From the NCBI RefSeq assembly GCF_002924445.1, contig NZ_PIGG01000081.1, positions 62,001 through 126,000 of the forward strand: a DNA stretch of 64,000 nt, in the 5' to 3' direction. Below the pieces are notes generated by a model. That model was not told where the DNA came from. It did no database searches and saw only the letters and a list, made by a program, of their open reading frames with translations. Position numbers and translations under genes: made by a program. Origin of the DNA: Minwuia thermotolerans (GTDB taxonomy: Bacteria > Pseudomonadota > Alphaproteobacteria > Minwuiales > Minwuiaceae). Position 1 is the first letter of the stretch, and each line of letters starts with the position of its first letter. This document shows, piece by piece, positions 7,835 to 16,250 of the stretch.

Positions 7835-10081
7835 CTACACCTCGATCTGGTGGCGGGCGGCGTAGTCCTGCAGCATCGGCCGCAGCGTGCGGTCGTCGCG
7901 GCCGAGCCAGCCGTTCATCTCCTTGCGCAGCGCCGCGATGTCGGTCGCCAGCACGAGTTCCTTGATCGGGCCGATGGCGTTGGCGCGCATGGAAAGCTGG
8001 CGGAAGCCGAGCGCCAGCAGCGCCAGCGCCTCCACGGGCCGGCCGGCCATCTCGCCGCAGATCGAGAAGGGCACCTCGGCCTGCTCGCACTGGCGCGCGA
8101 TGCGCCGCAGCACCGACAGGAAGGCCGAACTCAGCGGGTCATAGCGGTCGGCGACGCGCGCGCTGCCCCGGTCGACCGCATACATGAACTGCATCAGGTC
8201 GTTGGAGCCGACGGAGACGAAGTCCACCAGCGGCAGCAGCGCCGGCAGCCGCCAGACCAGCGCCGGCACCTCCAGCATCACGCCCACGCGGATATGGACA
8301 GGCAGCGGATGGCCGCGCCTGCGGGCCCAGTCCAGTTCGCGCTGCAGCACCTCGCGCGCGGCCTTGAACTCGGCGATGTCGGCGACCATCGGGAACATGA
8401 TGTCCAGTTCCTCGCCGGCGCTGGCGTGGAGCAGGGCGCGGATCTGCATGCGGAACAGGCCCGGATGATCCAGCGAGATGCGGATCGCCCGCCAGCCCAT
8501 GGCCGGGTTCTCCTCCTTCTCGCGTTTCATGTAGGGCAGCAGCTTGTCGCCGCCGACGTCCAGGGTCCGGAACACCAGCCGGCGGCCGTTGCAGAGTTCG
8601 CGCACTGCGCGGTAGTACTCGGTCTGCTCGCGCACCCGGGGCAGGCGCCCGCGCACCATGAAGTGCAGCTCGGTGCGGAACAGGCCGACGCCCGCGGCGC
8701 CGGTCTGATCGAGATGGCGCATGTCCAGCAGCAGCCCGGCATTGGCCAGCAGCTCGATGGCGACGCCGTCCCTGGAGACCGCGGGCACGTCCTTCAGCGC
8801 CGCCCAGCGCGCCTTCTCCTGCGCGCGCACGCTCTCGATCTCGTCGAAGGCGTCGATGACGTTCTGGTCGGGGCGGATGAAGACCTGGGCGTGCTCCCCG
8901 TCGACGATGACCGGGTCACCGGTGTCGATCTGTTCGGTGGCGCCGCGGACATTGCCGATGACGGGGATGTTCATGGCGCGCGCCACGATGGCCATGTGAG
9001 AGCCCGACGAGCCTTCCTCCAGCACCACGGCCTTCAGCTTCTCCTCGCCGAAATCGAGGATTTCCGCCGGCCCCATGTCGCGGGCGACCAGCACGATGTC
9101 GTCGGGCAGTTCCTCGTTCAGGGCGTTCAGGCCGCCCTGAAGCCGGTTGATCAGGCGGTTGGCCAGGTCGTCCATGTCGGCCATGCGCGCCCGGATATAG
9201 GGATCCGGCACCTGGCGGAAGCGGGCCCGGGTCTGGTCGTGGATGCGCTTGACGGCGGCCTGGGCGGTCAGGCCGGCCTCGACCGCTTCCCGCATCCGGC
9301 GCTGCCATCCCGGATCGTGCGCGAACATGCGGAAGGCTTCCATGACCTCCCGCGATTCGCCGGCCGCCAGCACCGGCTGGGACAGCATCTCGTCGATCTG
9401 GGACTGGATGTCGACGATGGCGGCGTTGAGATCCTCCAGTTCCTGGCCGATGTCGTCGGCGATGGTCCGGGTGATTTCGATCCGGGGCGCGTGCAGCACC
9501 GCGGTGCCCATGGCGAAGCCGTCCGAGAGGGGCCGGCCGGTCAGCCGTGCGGCGCGCTTGGTCGCCGTGACCGATTCCGCCAGCACGTTGGGGGAGACCA
9601 GAGCGCCGACGCCGACCATTTCGGCGAAGCCCATGGCCACCGTCTCCAGCGCCTCTTCCTCCTCGTCGGTGTAGTTGCGTTCCTTGACGTTCTGCACCAC
9701 CAGAACGCCGACCACCTTGTTGGCGTAGAGGATCGGCACGCCCAGCATGGAGCGGAACGCTTCCTCGCCCGTCTCCGGCCGGTACTCGTACTGGGGGTGG
9801 GAGCGCGCGTCGCGCAATCTGAGCGGTTTGGAAAGCGCGGCGATGTGGCCGACGATGCCGGCCCCCACGTTCAGGCGGGTCTGGTGGATGGCCTCACGCT
9901 TCAGGCCTTCGGTGGCGTAGAGTTCCAGTACGCCTCCCGGCTGCATCAGGTAGACCGAGCAGACTTCGGCGACCATGGCGCCGGCGATCAGGCGGACGAC
10001 CTGCTCCAGGCGTTCCTCCGGCGTCATGCCGCTCCGCATGATCTCGCGGAAGCGGCGCATCAGGAAGCGCGGCCCGGTCAT
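7835..10081 (-). CDS. ptsP: Phosphoenolpyruvate-protein phosphotransferase PtsP (Enzyme I-Ntr)
   Basis: A protein of 748 residues with an N-terminal GAF domain (about 20-160), the PEP-utilising swivelling domain and the C-terminal PEP-binding TIM barrel. The phosphorylated His is His362 in GSSGSHMAIVAR, and FRTELHFM and GSNDLMQF mark the PEP site. It starts the nitrogen PTS relay (PtsP, NPr, PtsN), a regulatory cascade linked to nitrogen and potassium status. ATG at 10081 is chosen because GAF homology begins right after it. It lies 65 nt downstream of lysC on the same strand, a pairing common in alphaproteobacteria. Confidence 0.93.
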   Translation of the reverse strand: MTGPRFLMRRFREIMRSGMTPEERLEQVVRLIAGAMVAEVCSVYLMQPGGVLELYATEGLKREAIHQTRLNVGAGIVGHIAALSKPLRLRDARSHPQYEYRPETGEEAFRSMLGVPILYANKVVGVLVVQNVKERNYTDEEEEALETVAMGFAEMVGVGALVSPNVLAESVTATKRAARLTGRPLSDGFAMGTAVLHAPRIEITRTIADDIGQELEDLNAAIVDIQSQIDEMLSQPVLAAGESREVMEAFRMFAHDPGWQRRMREAVEAGLTAQAAVKRIHDQTRARFRQVPDPYIRARMADMDDLANRLINRLQGGLNALNEELPDDIVLVARDMGPAEILDFGEEKLKAVVLEEGSSGSHMAIVARAMNIPVIGNVRGATEQIDTGDPVIVDGEHAQVFIRPDQNVIDAFDEIESVRAQEKARWAALKDVPAVSRDGVAIELLANAGLLLDMRHLDQTGAAGVGLFRTELHFMVRGRLPRVREQTEYYRAVRELCNGRRLVFRTLDVGGDKLLPYMKREKEENPAMGWRAIRISLDHPGLFRMQIRALLHASAGEELDIMFPMVADIAEFKAAREVLQRELDWARRRGHPLPVHIRVGVMLEVPALVWRLPALLPLVDFVSVGSNDLMQFMYAVDRGSARVADRYDPLSSAFLSVLRRIARQCEQAEVPFSICGEMAGRPVEALALLALGFRQLSMRANAIGPIKELVLATDIAALRKEMNGWLGRDDRTLRPMLQDYAARHQIEV

Positions 10082-10146
10082 GGCCTGTCCGCCGCTCACG
10101 GCGATATCGCCCCTGTGCCGATGTCGTCCTCCCTTCCGGCCCCCTG

Positions 10147-11367
10147 TCAGGCCGCGTCGAGTTCGAACGCGCTGTGCAGCGCCCTGACCGCCAGTTCCGT
10201 GTAGTCCGCGCCGATCAGCACACTGACCTTGATTTCCGACGTGGTGATGACCTGGATGTTGATGCCCTTCTCGGCCAGCGCGCGGAACATGGTCTTGGCG
10301 ACGCCCACATGGCTGCGCATGCCGACGCCGACGATGGAGACCTTGACCACGTTGGGGTCGGCGGTCAGCTCGCTCCACTGGACCTCGTCCCTGACGCCGT
10401 CCAGCACCTTCAGCGCCCGGTCCAGGCTGTCGCGCGGCACGGTGAAGGTCAGGTCGGTCGTGGCGCCGTCCTCGGAAACGTTCTGCACGATCATGTCGAC
10501 ATTGATGTTGGCGTCGGCCAGCGGCCCGAAGATGCCGGCGGAAACGCCCGGGCGGTCGGCGACCTTGCGGAGCGTGATCTTGGCCTCGTTGGGGGCGTAG
10601 GTCACGCCGTTGACCATCTGCTGTTCCACGATTTCCTCCTCGTCGACGACCAGTGTGCCGGGCTCGTCGCTGAAACTCGACCGCACATGTATGCGGACGC
10701 CGTGATTCATGGCCAATTCCACCGAACGGGTCTGCAGCACCTTGGCGCCCAGCGAGGCCAGTTCCAGCATCTCCTCGTAGGTGATGCGGGCCAGCTTGCG
10801 CGCCGCGGGCACGATGCGCGGGTCGGTGGTGTAGACGCCGTCGACGTCGGTGTAGATGTCGCAGCGGTCGGCCTGCAGCGCCGCCGCCAGCGCCACGGCG
10901 GAGGTGTCGGAGCCGCCGCGGCCCAGCGTGGTGATGCGGCCGTTCGGCGCCACGCCCTGAAAACCGGCGACCACCGCGACCTGGCCCTCGCCGAAGCGGC
11001 GGATGATCTCGTCGGTGTCGATGCCGGTGATGCGGGCCGAGCTGTGCACGTCGGTGGTGTGCACCGGCACCTGCCAGCCCAGCCAGGAGCGTGCATGGAC
11101 GCCGACCGCCTGCAGCGCCATCGCCATCAGGCCGATGGTGACCTGCTCGCCGGAAGCGACGACGACGTCGTATTCGCGGGCGTCGTGCATGGGCGAGGCG
11201 GCCCGCGCCAGATCGACCAGCCGGTTGGTCTCCCCCGACATGGCCGAGACCACGACCGCGACCTCGTTGCCGGCGTCGACTTCCTGCTTGACGCGCAGGG
11301 CCGCCGCCTTGATGCGATCGATGTCGCCGACGGACGTGCCGCCGAATTTCATGACGATGCGCGCCAT
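10147..11367 (-). CDS. lysC: Aspartate kinase
   Basis: A protein of 406 residues. The N-terminal kinase domain begins IVMKFGGTSVGD and continues with VVVSAMSGETNRL and TLGRGGSDTSAVALA. Two ACT domains follow (from about 265), with KVSIVGVGM near the end, which bind lysine or threonine for feedback control. It phosphorylates aspartate in the first step of lysine, threonine, methionine and diaminopimelate synthesis. ATG at 11367 is chosen because the conserved MARIVMKFGG begins there. It is divergent from ubiG, with a 136-nt spacer that must hold both promoters. Confidence 0.95.
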   Translation of the reverse strand: MARIVMKFGGTSVGDIDRIKAAALRVKQEVDAGNEVAVVVSAMSGETNRLVDLARAASPMHDAREYDVVVASGEQVTIGLMAMALQAVGVHARSWLGWQVPVHTTDVHSSARITGIDTDEIIRRFGEGQVAVVAGFQGVAPNGRITTLGRGGSDTSAVALAAALQADRCDIYTDVDGVYTTDPRIVPAARKLARITYEEMLELASLGAKVLQTRSVELAMNHGVRIHVRSSFSDEPGTLVVDEEEIVEQQMVNGVTYAPNEAKITLRKVADRPGVSAGIFGPLADANINVDMIVQNVSEDGATTDLTFTVPRDSLDRALKVLDGVRDEVQWSELTADPNVVKVSIVGVGMRSHVGVAKTMFRALAEKGINIQVITTSEIKVSVLIGADYTELAVRALHSAFELDAA

Positions 11368-11503
11368 ATTATCCCAAGCCGCTCGACGTGGATGGATGAT
11401 GCTGAAACCCGCGCCCTTGCGGCCGGGCGCGGGCACCTCTTAACTTTGCACGGGACGGCCCGCAAGGGCGCTTCCGTGTTACCAGCCGGTAGGAAATGCA
11501 GCC

Positions 11504-12241
11504 ATGACCTCGACCACGGTCGACCCGGACGAGATTGAGCGTTTCGCCGCGATGGCGGAGGACTGGTGGGATCCGGACGGACCCATGAAGCCGCTGCATC
11601 GCCTGACGCCCGCGCGCATGCGCTATCTGGCCGACCGGCTGGCGCGGCATTCCGGGCGCGGGGCCGGCGCCGCGTCGCTGACGGGACTCTCCGTGCTTGA
11701 CATCGGCTGCGGCGGCGGACTGGTCTCGGAGCCGCTGGCGCGCCTCGGCGCCGAAGTCACCGGCGTCGACGCGGCGGCGAAGAATATCGAGGCCGCGCGC
11801 CTGCACGCCGCGGAGGCGGGGCTGAAGATCGACTACCGCCACGGCACGGCCGAGGCCCTGGCCGAGAAGGGCGAACGCTTCGACGCCGTCCTCGCGCTGG
11901 AGATCATCGAGCATGTCGCGGATCCGCCGCTGTTCGTGCAGTCGCTCGCGAGCCTCGTGAAACCCGGCGGGCTCGTCGTCTTCTCCACCCTGAACCGCAC
12001 GGCCAAGTCGTTCGCGCTCGCCATCGTCGGCGCGGAGTACGTGCTGGGCTGGGTGCCGCGCGGCACGCATGCCCATGACAAGTTCGTGAAGCCGTCCGAA
12101 CTCGCCCGCTGGTGCCGGGAGGCCGGTCTGGAGGTCACCGACCTGACCGGCCTGGTCTACTCGCCGCTGGCCGGCTGGTCGCTCGATGCGAAGGACCTGG
12201 ACGTGAACTACTTCGCCTGCGCCGAACGCGGGAAAGGGTAG
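11504..12241 (+). CDS. ubiG: Ubiquinone biosynthesis 3-O-methyltransferase
   Basis: A protein of 245 residues matching UbiG along its length. It starts with the FAAMAEDWWDPDGPMKPLHR signature, has the SAM motif DIGCGGG (66-72), and carries VLALEIIEHVADP, STLNRTAKSF and GVDAAAKNIEAA. It performs the two O-methylations of ubiquinone synthesis and so serves the respiratory chain at the inner membrane. ATG at 11504 fits the family start. Its neighbour lysC is divergent and the LysR gene after it is convergent, so it is probably transcribed alone. Confidence 0.94.
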   Translation: MTSTTVDPDEIERFAAMAEDWWDPDGPMKPLHRLTPARMRYLADRLARHSGRGAGAASLTGLSVLDIGCGGGLVSEPLARLGAEVTGVDAAAKNIEAARLHAAEAGLKIDYRHGTAEALAEKGERFDAVLALEIIEHVADPPLFVQSLASLVKPGGLVVFSTLNRTAKSFALAIVGAEYVLGWVPRGTHAHDKFVKPSELARWCREAGLEVTDLTGLVYSPLAGWSLDAKDLDVNYFACAERGKG

Positions 12242-12246
12242 GCGGC

Positions 12247-13161
12247 CTATCTCGTTTCCAGGTCTTCCCAGTAGGGCGGGTCGCCGAAACAGCCGGCCAG
12301 GTGGTCGATGAAGGCGCGGACCTTGGGCGAGAGGTGGCGGCGGTGGGGATAGACCGCCTGGATCGAGAGCTCGCGGATCGTCCAGTCTTCCAGCACCGGC
12401 ACGAGCTCGCCGCGGCGCATCGCCTGCCAGGCGATGAAGAGCGGCTGGATCGACAGCCCGGCCCCGGCGATGGCCGCGTCGCGCAGGATCTCGCCGTTGT
12501 TGGAGCGGAGCGGCCCGTCGACGGCGACCTGCTGGCTCTCATCGCCCCGGCGGAAGGTCCAGAAGCTCGTCTCCGACGAATTGGCGTAGATCAGACAGCG
12601 ATGGCGCTTCAGATCGCCCGGATGTTCCGGCCGGCCGAACTTCTTCAGATAGGCGGGGCTGGCCATCACCCGGTTGCGCGAGGGCGCCAGACGCCGCGCG
12701 ATAAGGCTGGAATCGGCCATCTGCGTGATGCGGATGGCCAGGTCAAACCCGCTGTCGATCAGGTCGATGAAGCTGTCCGTCAGTTCCAGCTCGACATGGA
12801 TGTCCGGGTATTCCGCCATGAAGCTCGCCACCGCGGGCGCGAGATGCATGGTGCCGAAGCTCATCGGCGCGTTGACGCGCAGCCGCCCGCGCGGGGCAGC
12901 CTGCAGCTGCGCCACGGCCATGTCGGCGGCCTCCGCGTCCTTCAGGATGCGGGCGCAGAAGCCGTAGTAGATCTCGCCGACTTCCGTCAGGCTGATCTGG
13001 CGCGTCGTGCGGTTGACCAGCCTGGCGCCCAGCCGCTCCTCCAGCCGCGCGAGCTGCTTGGAGACCGCGGACTTCGACAGGTTGAGCCGCTCCGCCGCCT
13101 GGCTGAAACTCATCGCCTCCGCGATCGCCGCGAACACCGCCATGGCCGTCAGGTCGTGCAT
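12247..13161 (-). CDS. LysR-family transcriptional regulator
   Basis: A protein of 304 residues. The N-terminal winged helix-turn-helix (about 1-60) contains AMSFSQAAERLNLSKSAVSK, and LGARLVNRTTRQISLTEVG follows. A periplasmic-binding-protein-like effector domain fills about 90-300, in the AaeR/DsdC-like style where the C-terminus begins GRLRVNAPMSFG. ATG at 13161 is chosen by homology. It is divergent from the glutathionyl-hydroquinone reductase gene with 111 nt between, a layout in which LysR proteins usually control the divergent gene. The inducer is unknown; a quinone or aromatic electrophile would fit the target. Confidence 0.88.
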   Translation of the reverse strand: MHDLTAMAVFAAIAEAMSFSQAAERLNLSKSAVSKQLARLEERLGARLVNRTTRQISLTEVGEIYYGFCARILKDAEAADMAVAQLQAAPRGRLRVNAPMSFGTMHLAPAVASFMAEYPDIHVELELTDSFIDLIDSGFDLAIRITQMADSSLIARRLAPSRNRVMASPAYLKKFGRPEHPGDLKRHRCLIYANSSETSFWTFRRGDESQQVAVDGPLRSNNGEILRDAAIAGAGLSIQPLFIAWQAMRRGELVPVLEDWTIRELSIQAVYPHRRHLSPKVRAFIDHLAGCFGDPPYWEDLETR

Positions 13162-13272
13162 GGGCTCCGTTCCGTTTCCATCCGGAAACCGAATTCTTCC
13201 ACGCGCGCCTCTGGCCGCCAAGCGTTACCGTCCCAGATGAACCGAAACGGGAAACGACATGGGAGATCTGCG

Positions 13273-14235
13273 ATGGGCCTGCTGGAAAACGGCGTCTGGC
13301 GCGACAAGCCCCGCGAGCCGGGCAAGAAAGGCGAGTTCGTCCGCAAGGACGCCCAGCTGCGCAACTGGGTCGGGAAGGGTGGCGAATTCCCGCCGGAGTC
13401 CGGGCGCTATCACCTGTACGTCTCCTATGCCTGTCCCTGGGCCCACCGCACACTGATCTTCCGCAAGCTGAAGGGGCTGGCCGACCACATTTCCTTTTCC
13501 GTGGTCCATCCGCTGATGCTGGAGAACGGCTGGGAGCTGACGACGGACTTCGAGGGCGCGACGGGCGATCCGGTCAACGGCTTCACCTACCTGCATCAGG
13601 TCTACACTGCCAACGATCCGGCCTATACCGGCCGGGTCAGCGTGCCGGTGCTCTGGGACAGGAAGACGGGCCGCATCGTCTCCAACGAGAGCGCGGAGAT
13701 CATCCGGATGCTGAATTCCGAGTTCGACGATCTCACCGGCAACACCGACGACTACTACCCGGAGGACCTCCGCAACGAGATCGATCTGGTCAACGAACGC
13801 GTCTACGAGACCGTCAACAACGGCGTCTACCGCTCCGGCTTCGCGCGGACCCAGGACGCCTATGAGGAGGCGGTGACCGAGCTGTTCGACACCATGGACT
13901 GGCTGGAGGACCGGCTTTCGAAACAGCGCTACCTCGCCGGCGACCGCGTCACCGAGGCCGACTGGCGGCTGTTCCCGACCATGATCCGCTTCGATCATGT
14001 CTATCACGGCCACTTCAAGTGCAACCGCAACCGGCTGATCGAGTTCCCGAACCTGTTCGGCCTGACACGTGAGCTCTATCAGTGGCCCGGCGTCGCCGAG
14101 ACGGTGAACATGGAGCACATCCGCTGGCACTACTACTACAGCCATCCCTGGGTGAACCCGACGCGCGTGGTCTCGATCGGTCCGGAAATCGACTTCGGCG
14201 CGCCGCACGGACGGGAGCGGCTGAAGGCGGCGTGA
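13273..14235 (+). CDS. Glutathionyl-hydroquinone reductase (Xi-class glutathione transferase)
   Basis: A protein of 320 residues, the length of YqjG/PcpF-type Xi-class transferases. The catalytic Cys54 is in SYACPWAHR. An all-alpha C-terminal domain carries the family's LAGDRVTEADWRLFPT and RFDHVYHGHFKCN motifs. These enzymes reduce glutathionyl-hydroquinones with a second glutathione, releasing hydroquinone and GSSG. ATG at 13273 is chosen because MGLLENGVW is the family N-terminus. Its stop overlaps the GTG start of a ChaC-like gene, so the two are translationally coupled. Regulation by the divergent LysR gene is likely but not shown. Confidence 0.9.
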   Translation: MGLLENGVWRDKPREPGKKGEFVRKDAQLRNWVGKGGEFPPESGRYHLYVSYACPWAHRTLIFRKLKGLADHISFSVVHPLMLENGWELTTDFEGATGDPVNGFTYLHQVYTANDPAYTGRVSVPVLWDRKTGRIVSNESAEIIRMLNSEFDDLTGNTDDYYPEDLRNEIDLVNERVYETVNNGVYRSGFARTQDAYEEAVTELFDTMDWLEDRLSKQRYLAGDRVTEADWRLFPTMIRFDHVYHGHFKCNRNRLIEFPNLFGLTRELYQWPGVAETVNMEHIRWHYYYSHPWVNPTRVVSIGPEIDFGAPHGRERLKAA

Positions 14236-14765
14236 GCGCATTCGACCTGCCCCGGGGCGACCTCTGGGTCTTCGGCTACGGCTCGCTGATGTGGCGGCCC
14301 GGCTTCGAACACGCCGAGCGCCAGCAGGCGCTGCTGCGCGGCCGGCACCGCCGGCTCTGCGTCTGGTCCTGGCATCACCGCGGGCTGCAGCACGCGCCGG
14401 GACTGGTGATGGGCCTGGACCGCGGCGGCTCCTGCATCGGCGCCGCCTACCGCGTGCCCGAGGAGGAAGCGCAGGCCGCCTTCGACTATCTGGCGGCCCG
14501 GGAGATGGTGACGCCGGTCTACGTGCCCACCCATGTCCGCCTCGACCTCGCCGATGGCGGCGCGGTGCACGGTCTCACCTTCACCGTCGACCGGGCCAAC
14601 CCGCAATATGCCGGCCGCATCAGCGTGGAGACGGCGGTGGAGACGGTGCGCCGCGCCGAGGGCCACAGCGGGCGCAATGTGGACTATGTGCGGGAGACAG
14701 TCGCACACCTGCGGGAGATCGGCGTCCGCGACGCCTTCATGGAGGCCGTGGCCGACCGGCTGTGA
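14232..14765 (+). CDS. ChaC-like gamma-glutamylcyclotransferase
   Basis: A protein of 177 residues with the ChaC fold signature WVFGYGSLMWRPGF near the N-terminus and the putative catalytic Glu91 in AAREMVTPVY. The conserved C-terminal GHSGRNVDYV is also present. ChaC enzymes cleave glutathione to 5-oxoproline and Cys-Gly in the cytosol. A GTG start overlaps the stop of the upstream reductase by 4 nt (GTGA), so the pair forms an operon for glutathione chemistry. Confidence 0.88.
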   Translation: MSAFDLPRGDLWVFGYGSLMWRPGFEHAERQQALLRGRHRRLCVWSWHHRGLQHAPGLVMGLDRGGSCIGAAYRVPEEEAQAAFDYLAAREMVTPVYVPTHVRLDLADGGAVHGLTFTVDRANPQYAGRISVETAVETVRRAEGHSGRNVDYVRETVAHLREIGVRDAFMEAVADRL

Positions 14766-14796
14766 CGGCACGGCGGACGATTGGCGCGGTGCCGGC

Positions 14797-15372
14797 TCAG
14801 GTGCTTTCGTTGACCAGGGGGGCGCCTTTGAACTGCGCGCGGTCCACCAGGGTCCTGTCGATCTCGGCGGGAAAGCCATAGCGGATCTCGACACGAAGCC
14901 CCAGTTCCTCACCCAGCTGGTCAATTAGCTGGTCCATCTCCAGCATGGCCTCGTGGAGTCCTTCCGATTCGACCTTGAATTGATGGCGCTTGCCGCGTCG
15001 GTCGCTGTAGCTGGCGACCGCGTCATAACCCTTGCGCAGCAGCAGGATCGGACCGAGGTCGCGCATGTCGCGGCTTGTGGCCCATCCTTCGAGCATGATC
15101 TCCGGCGCCTTGTCGGAGAGCGTTGGCGGGCCAGGGTTTATCGTGGGTCCAACAAAGACGATGCGCTCGCCGATGCGTGCGCCCGATCTGTAAATCTCGA
15201 ATCGGCCGCCGAACTCCTTGCTGACGGCGCAGAGGTAGTTGTCCTCACTCGCCCCGTCGAGGCATTCAACCGTCCAGCCTTCGACCATTTCCTCCGCCAG
15301 GAGCGATGCGTGCGGCGACAGGCAGAGCAGCGCCACGGCCGTCCCGGCGGACAGGATACGATGGCATCGCAT
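14797..15372 (-). CDS. Exported hypothetical protein, weakly IalB-like
   Basis: A protein of 191 residues that I do not recognise with confidence. Residues 1-25 form a secretion signal with a hydrophobic core (AGTAVALLCLS). The mature N-terminus has a W..C pattern, EGWTVECLDG, followed by a second Cys in YLCAVS; this resembles the start of IalB-family (invasion-associated locus B) periplasmic proteins, so a disulfide is possible. A later run, about 140-165, looks helical. ATG at 15372 is chosen because it opens the signal peptide. It lies downstream of a small membrane protein gene on the same strand. No function is assigned. Confidence 0.55.
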   Translation of the reverse strand: MRCHRILSAGTAVALLCLSPHASLLAEEMVEGWTVECLDGASEDNYLCAVSKEFGGRFEIYRSGARIGERIVFVGPTINPGPPTLSDKAPEIMLEGWATSRDMRDLGPILLLRKGYDAVASYSDRRGKRHQFKVESEGLHEAMLEMDQLIDQLGEELGLRVEIRYGFPAEIDRTLVDRAQFKGAPLVNEST

Positions 15373-15508
15373 GGGTTTGTTCCTCTCGATTGCCGTATCA
15401 GGGCCGATCCGGTCCAGAGCACCGCCGCATCTGCGGAATCGCGCGGGCCGGGATCGACGACGCCCCGGCCGGACCCCTTGCGGCATCCGGCCGAGGCGCA
15501 TGTCGGTG

Positions 15509-15850
15509 TCACGCCATCTGCCCTTCGCAGGCGTCGTTGATATCGTCCTTCAGGGGATCGGGGACCGGCCACTCACTGGTGACCGATTTCGCCAGTTCTT
15601 CCCGCTTCTCCCGATTGTCCCAGCCAGCGAGTTCCTCCGCCGTGTTGCCTTGCGCCTCCCAGGAGCGCATCGCCTCGGCCGCGCAGAGGGAGGCCATGGG
15701 TTCGACCTTCGCGTCGTGGACCGCATCTTCCATTGCGGCGGACGTCACGCCCCAGCCGCTGGCGAATACGATGATCACGCCAACGACGATGCCGCCGGTG
15801 ATGCCGATTCCGTAAGGTTTGCCGCGGCTCAGAATATTGTCGTTCGCCAT
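15509..15850 (-). CDS. Small single-pass membrane protein of unknown function
   Basis: A protein of 113 residues. One membrane segment at about 15-36 (IGITGGIVVGVIIVFASGWGV) follows a short polar N-terminus, so the C-terminal 75 residues probably lie outside the cytoplasm. That part has two Cys residues (ASLCAAE and DACEG) that could pair, and a charged helical stretch. I know of no family match. The start ATG is well placed after an AGGGAGA. It is probably co-transcribed with the exported protein gene 136 nt downstream. Confidence 0.5.
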   Translation of the reverse strand: MANDNILSRGKPYGIGITGGIVVGVIIVFASGWGVTSAAMEDAVHDAKVEPMASLCAAEAMRSWEAQGNTAEELAGWDNREKREELAKSVTSEWPVPDPLKDDINDACEGQMA

Positions 15851-16250
15851 GTCTGTCTCCCTGTGACGTTTCGATCTTGTTGCAAATCGCCATTGTGATC
15901 CGGCGAATTCACACGCTTTTCAAAGTGAGGCTTAAATATGGCGAAAATATGATATCAGGGATGTTCGATTGAAATTCATGGATTTTTCGTTTTTTAACTG
16001 AAGCATAACCTCATATGTTCTGAGAATAATGTCTTGAATATTATTGAATTCGGCAAAATTGCAAAGAGTCGGATCACCGATATTTTTTGGTCACCTGTGG
16101 TCCATTGGACAGGCGCCGGGCGCAATTTCTGGCGAAGAGCAGACGGCGCAGGCGAGCATCGGCTGTGACTACCCTGCTGACGGGTCGCCATTGTGCCGTC
16201 CGGGACGCAGTCAGGTACCCGTCCCGGCCATGCGGCGATTTCGCCGTTGA
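15851..16250. other. AT-rich intergenic region before trkH
   Basis: This 400-nt stretch between a divergent small-protein gene and trkH has no convincing reading frame. Its central part (about 15910-16090) is conspicuously AT-rich compared with the surrounding DNA. A weak hairpin, TCGG-ATCA-CCGA at 16069-16080, is followed by a T-rich run (TATTTTTT) and could be a short terminator on the plus strand. Promoters for both flanking genes must lie here, but none matches consensus well enough to name. Confidence 0.4.

Noticed and set aside
7739-10204. Very long plus-strand open frame opposite ptsP
   Set aside because: It is the complement of a clear ptsP gene in GC-rich DNA. The translation is rich in His, Gln and Arg with no known domain, a typical antisense shadow.
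10174-11538. Long plus-strand frame opposite lysC
   Set aside because: It is antisense to aspartate kinase, is biased in composition, and has no recognisable domain.
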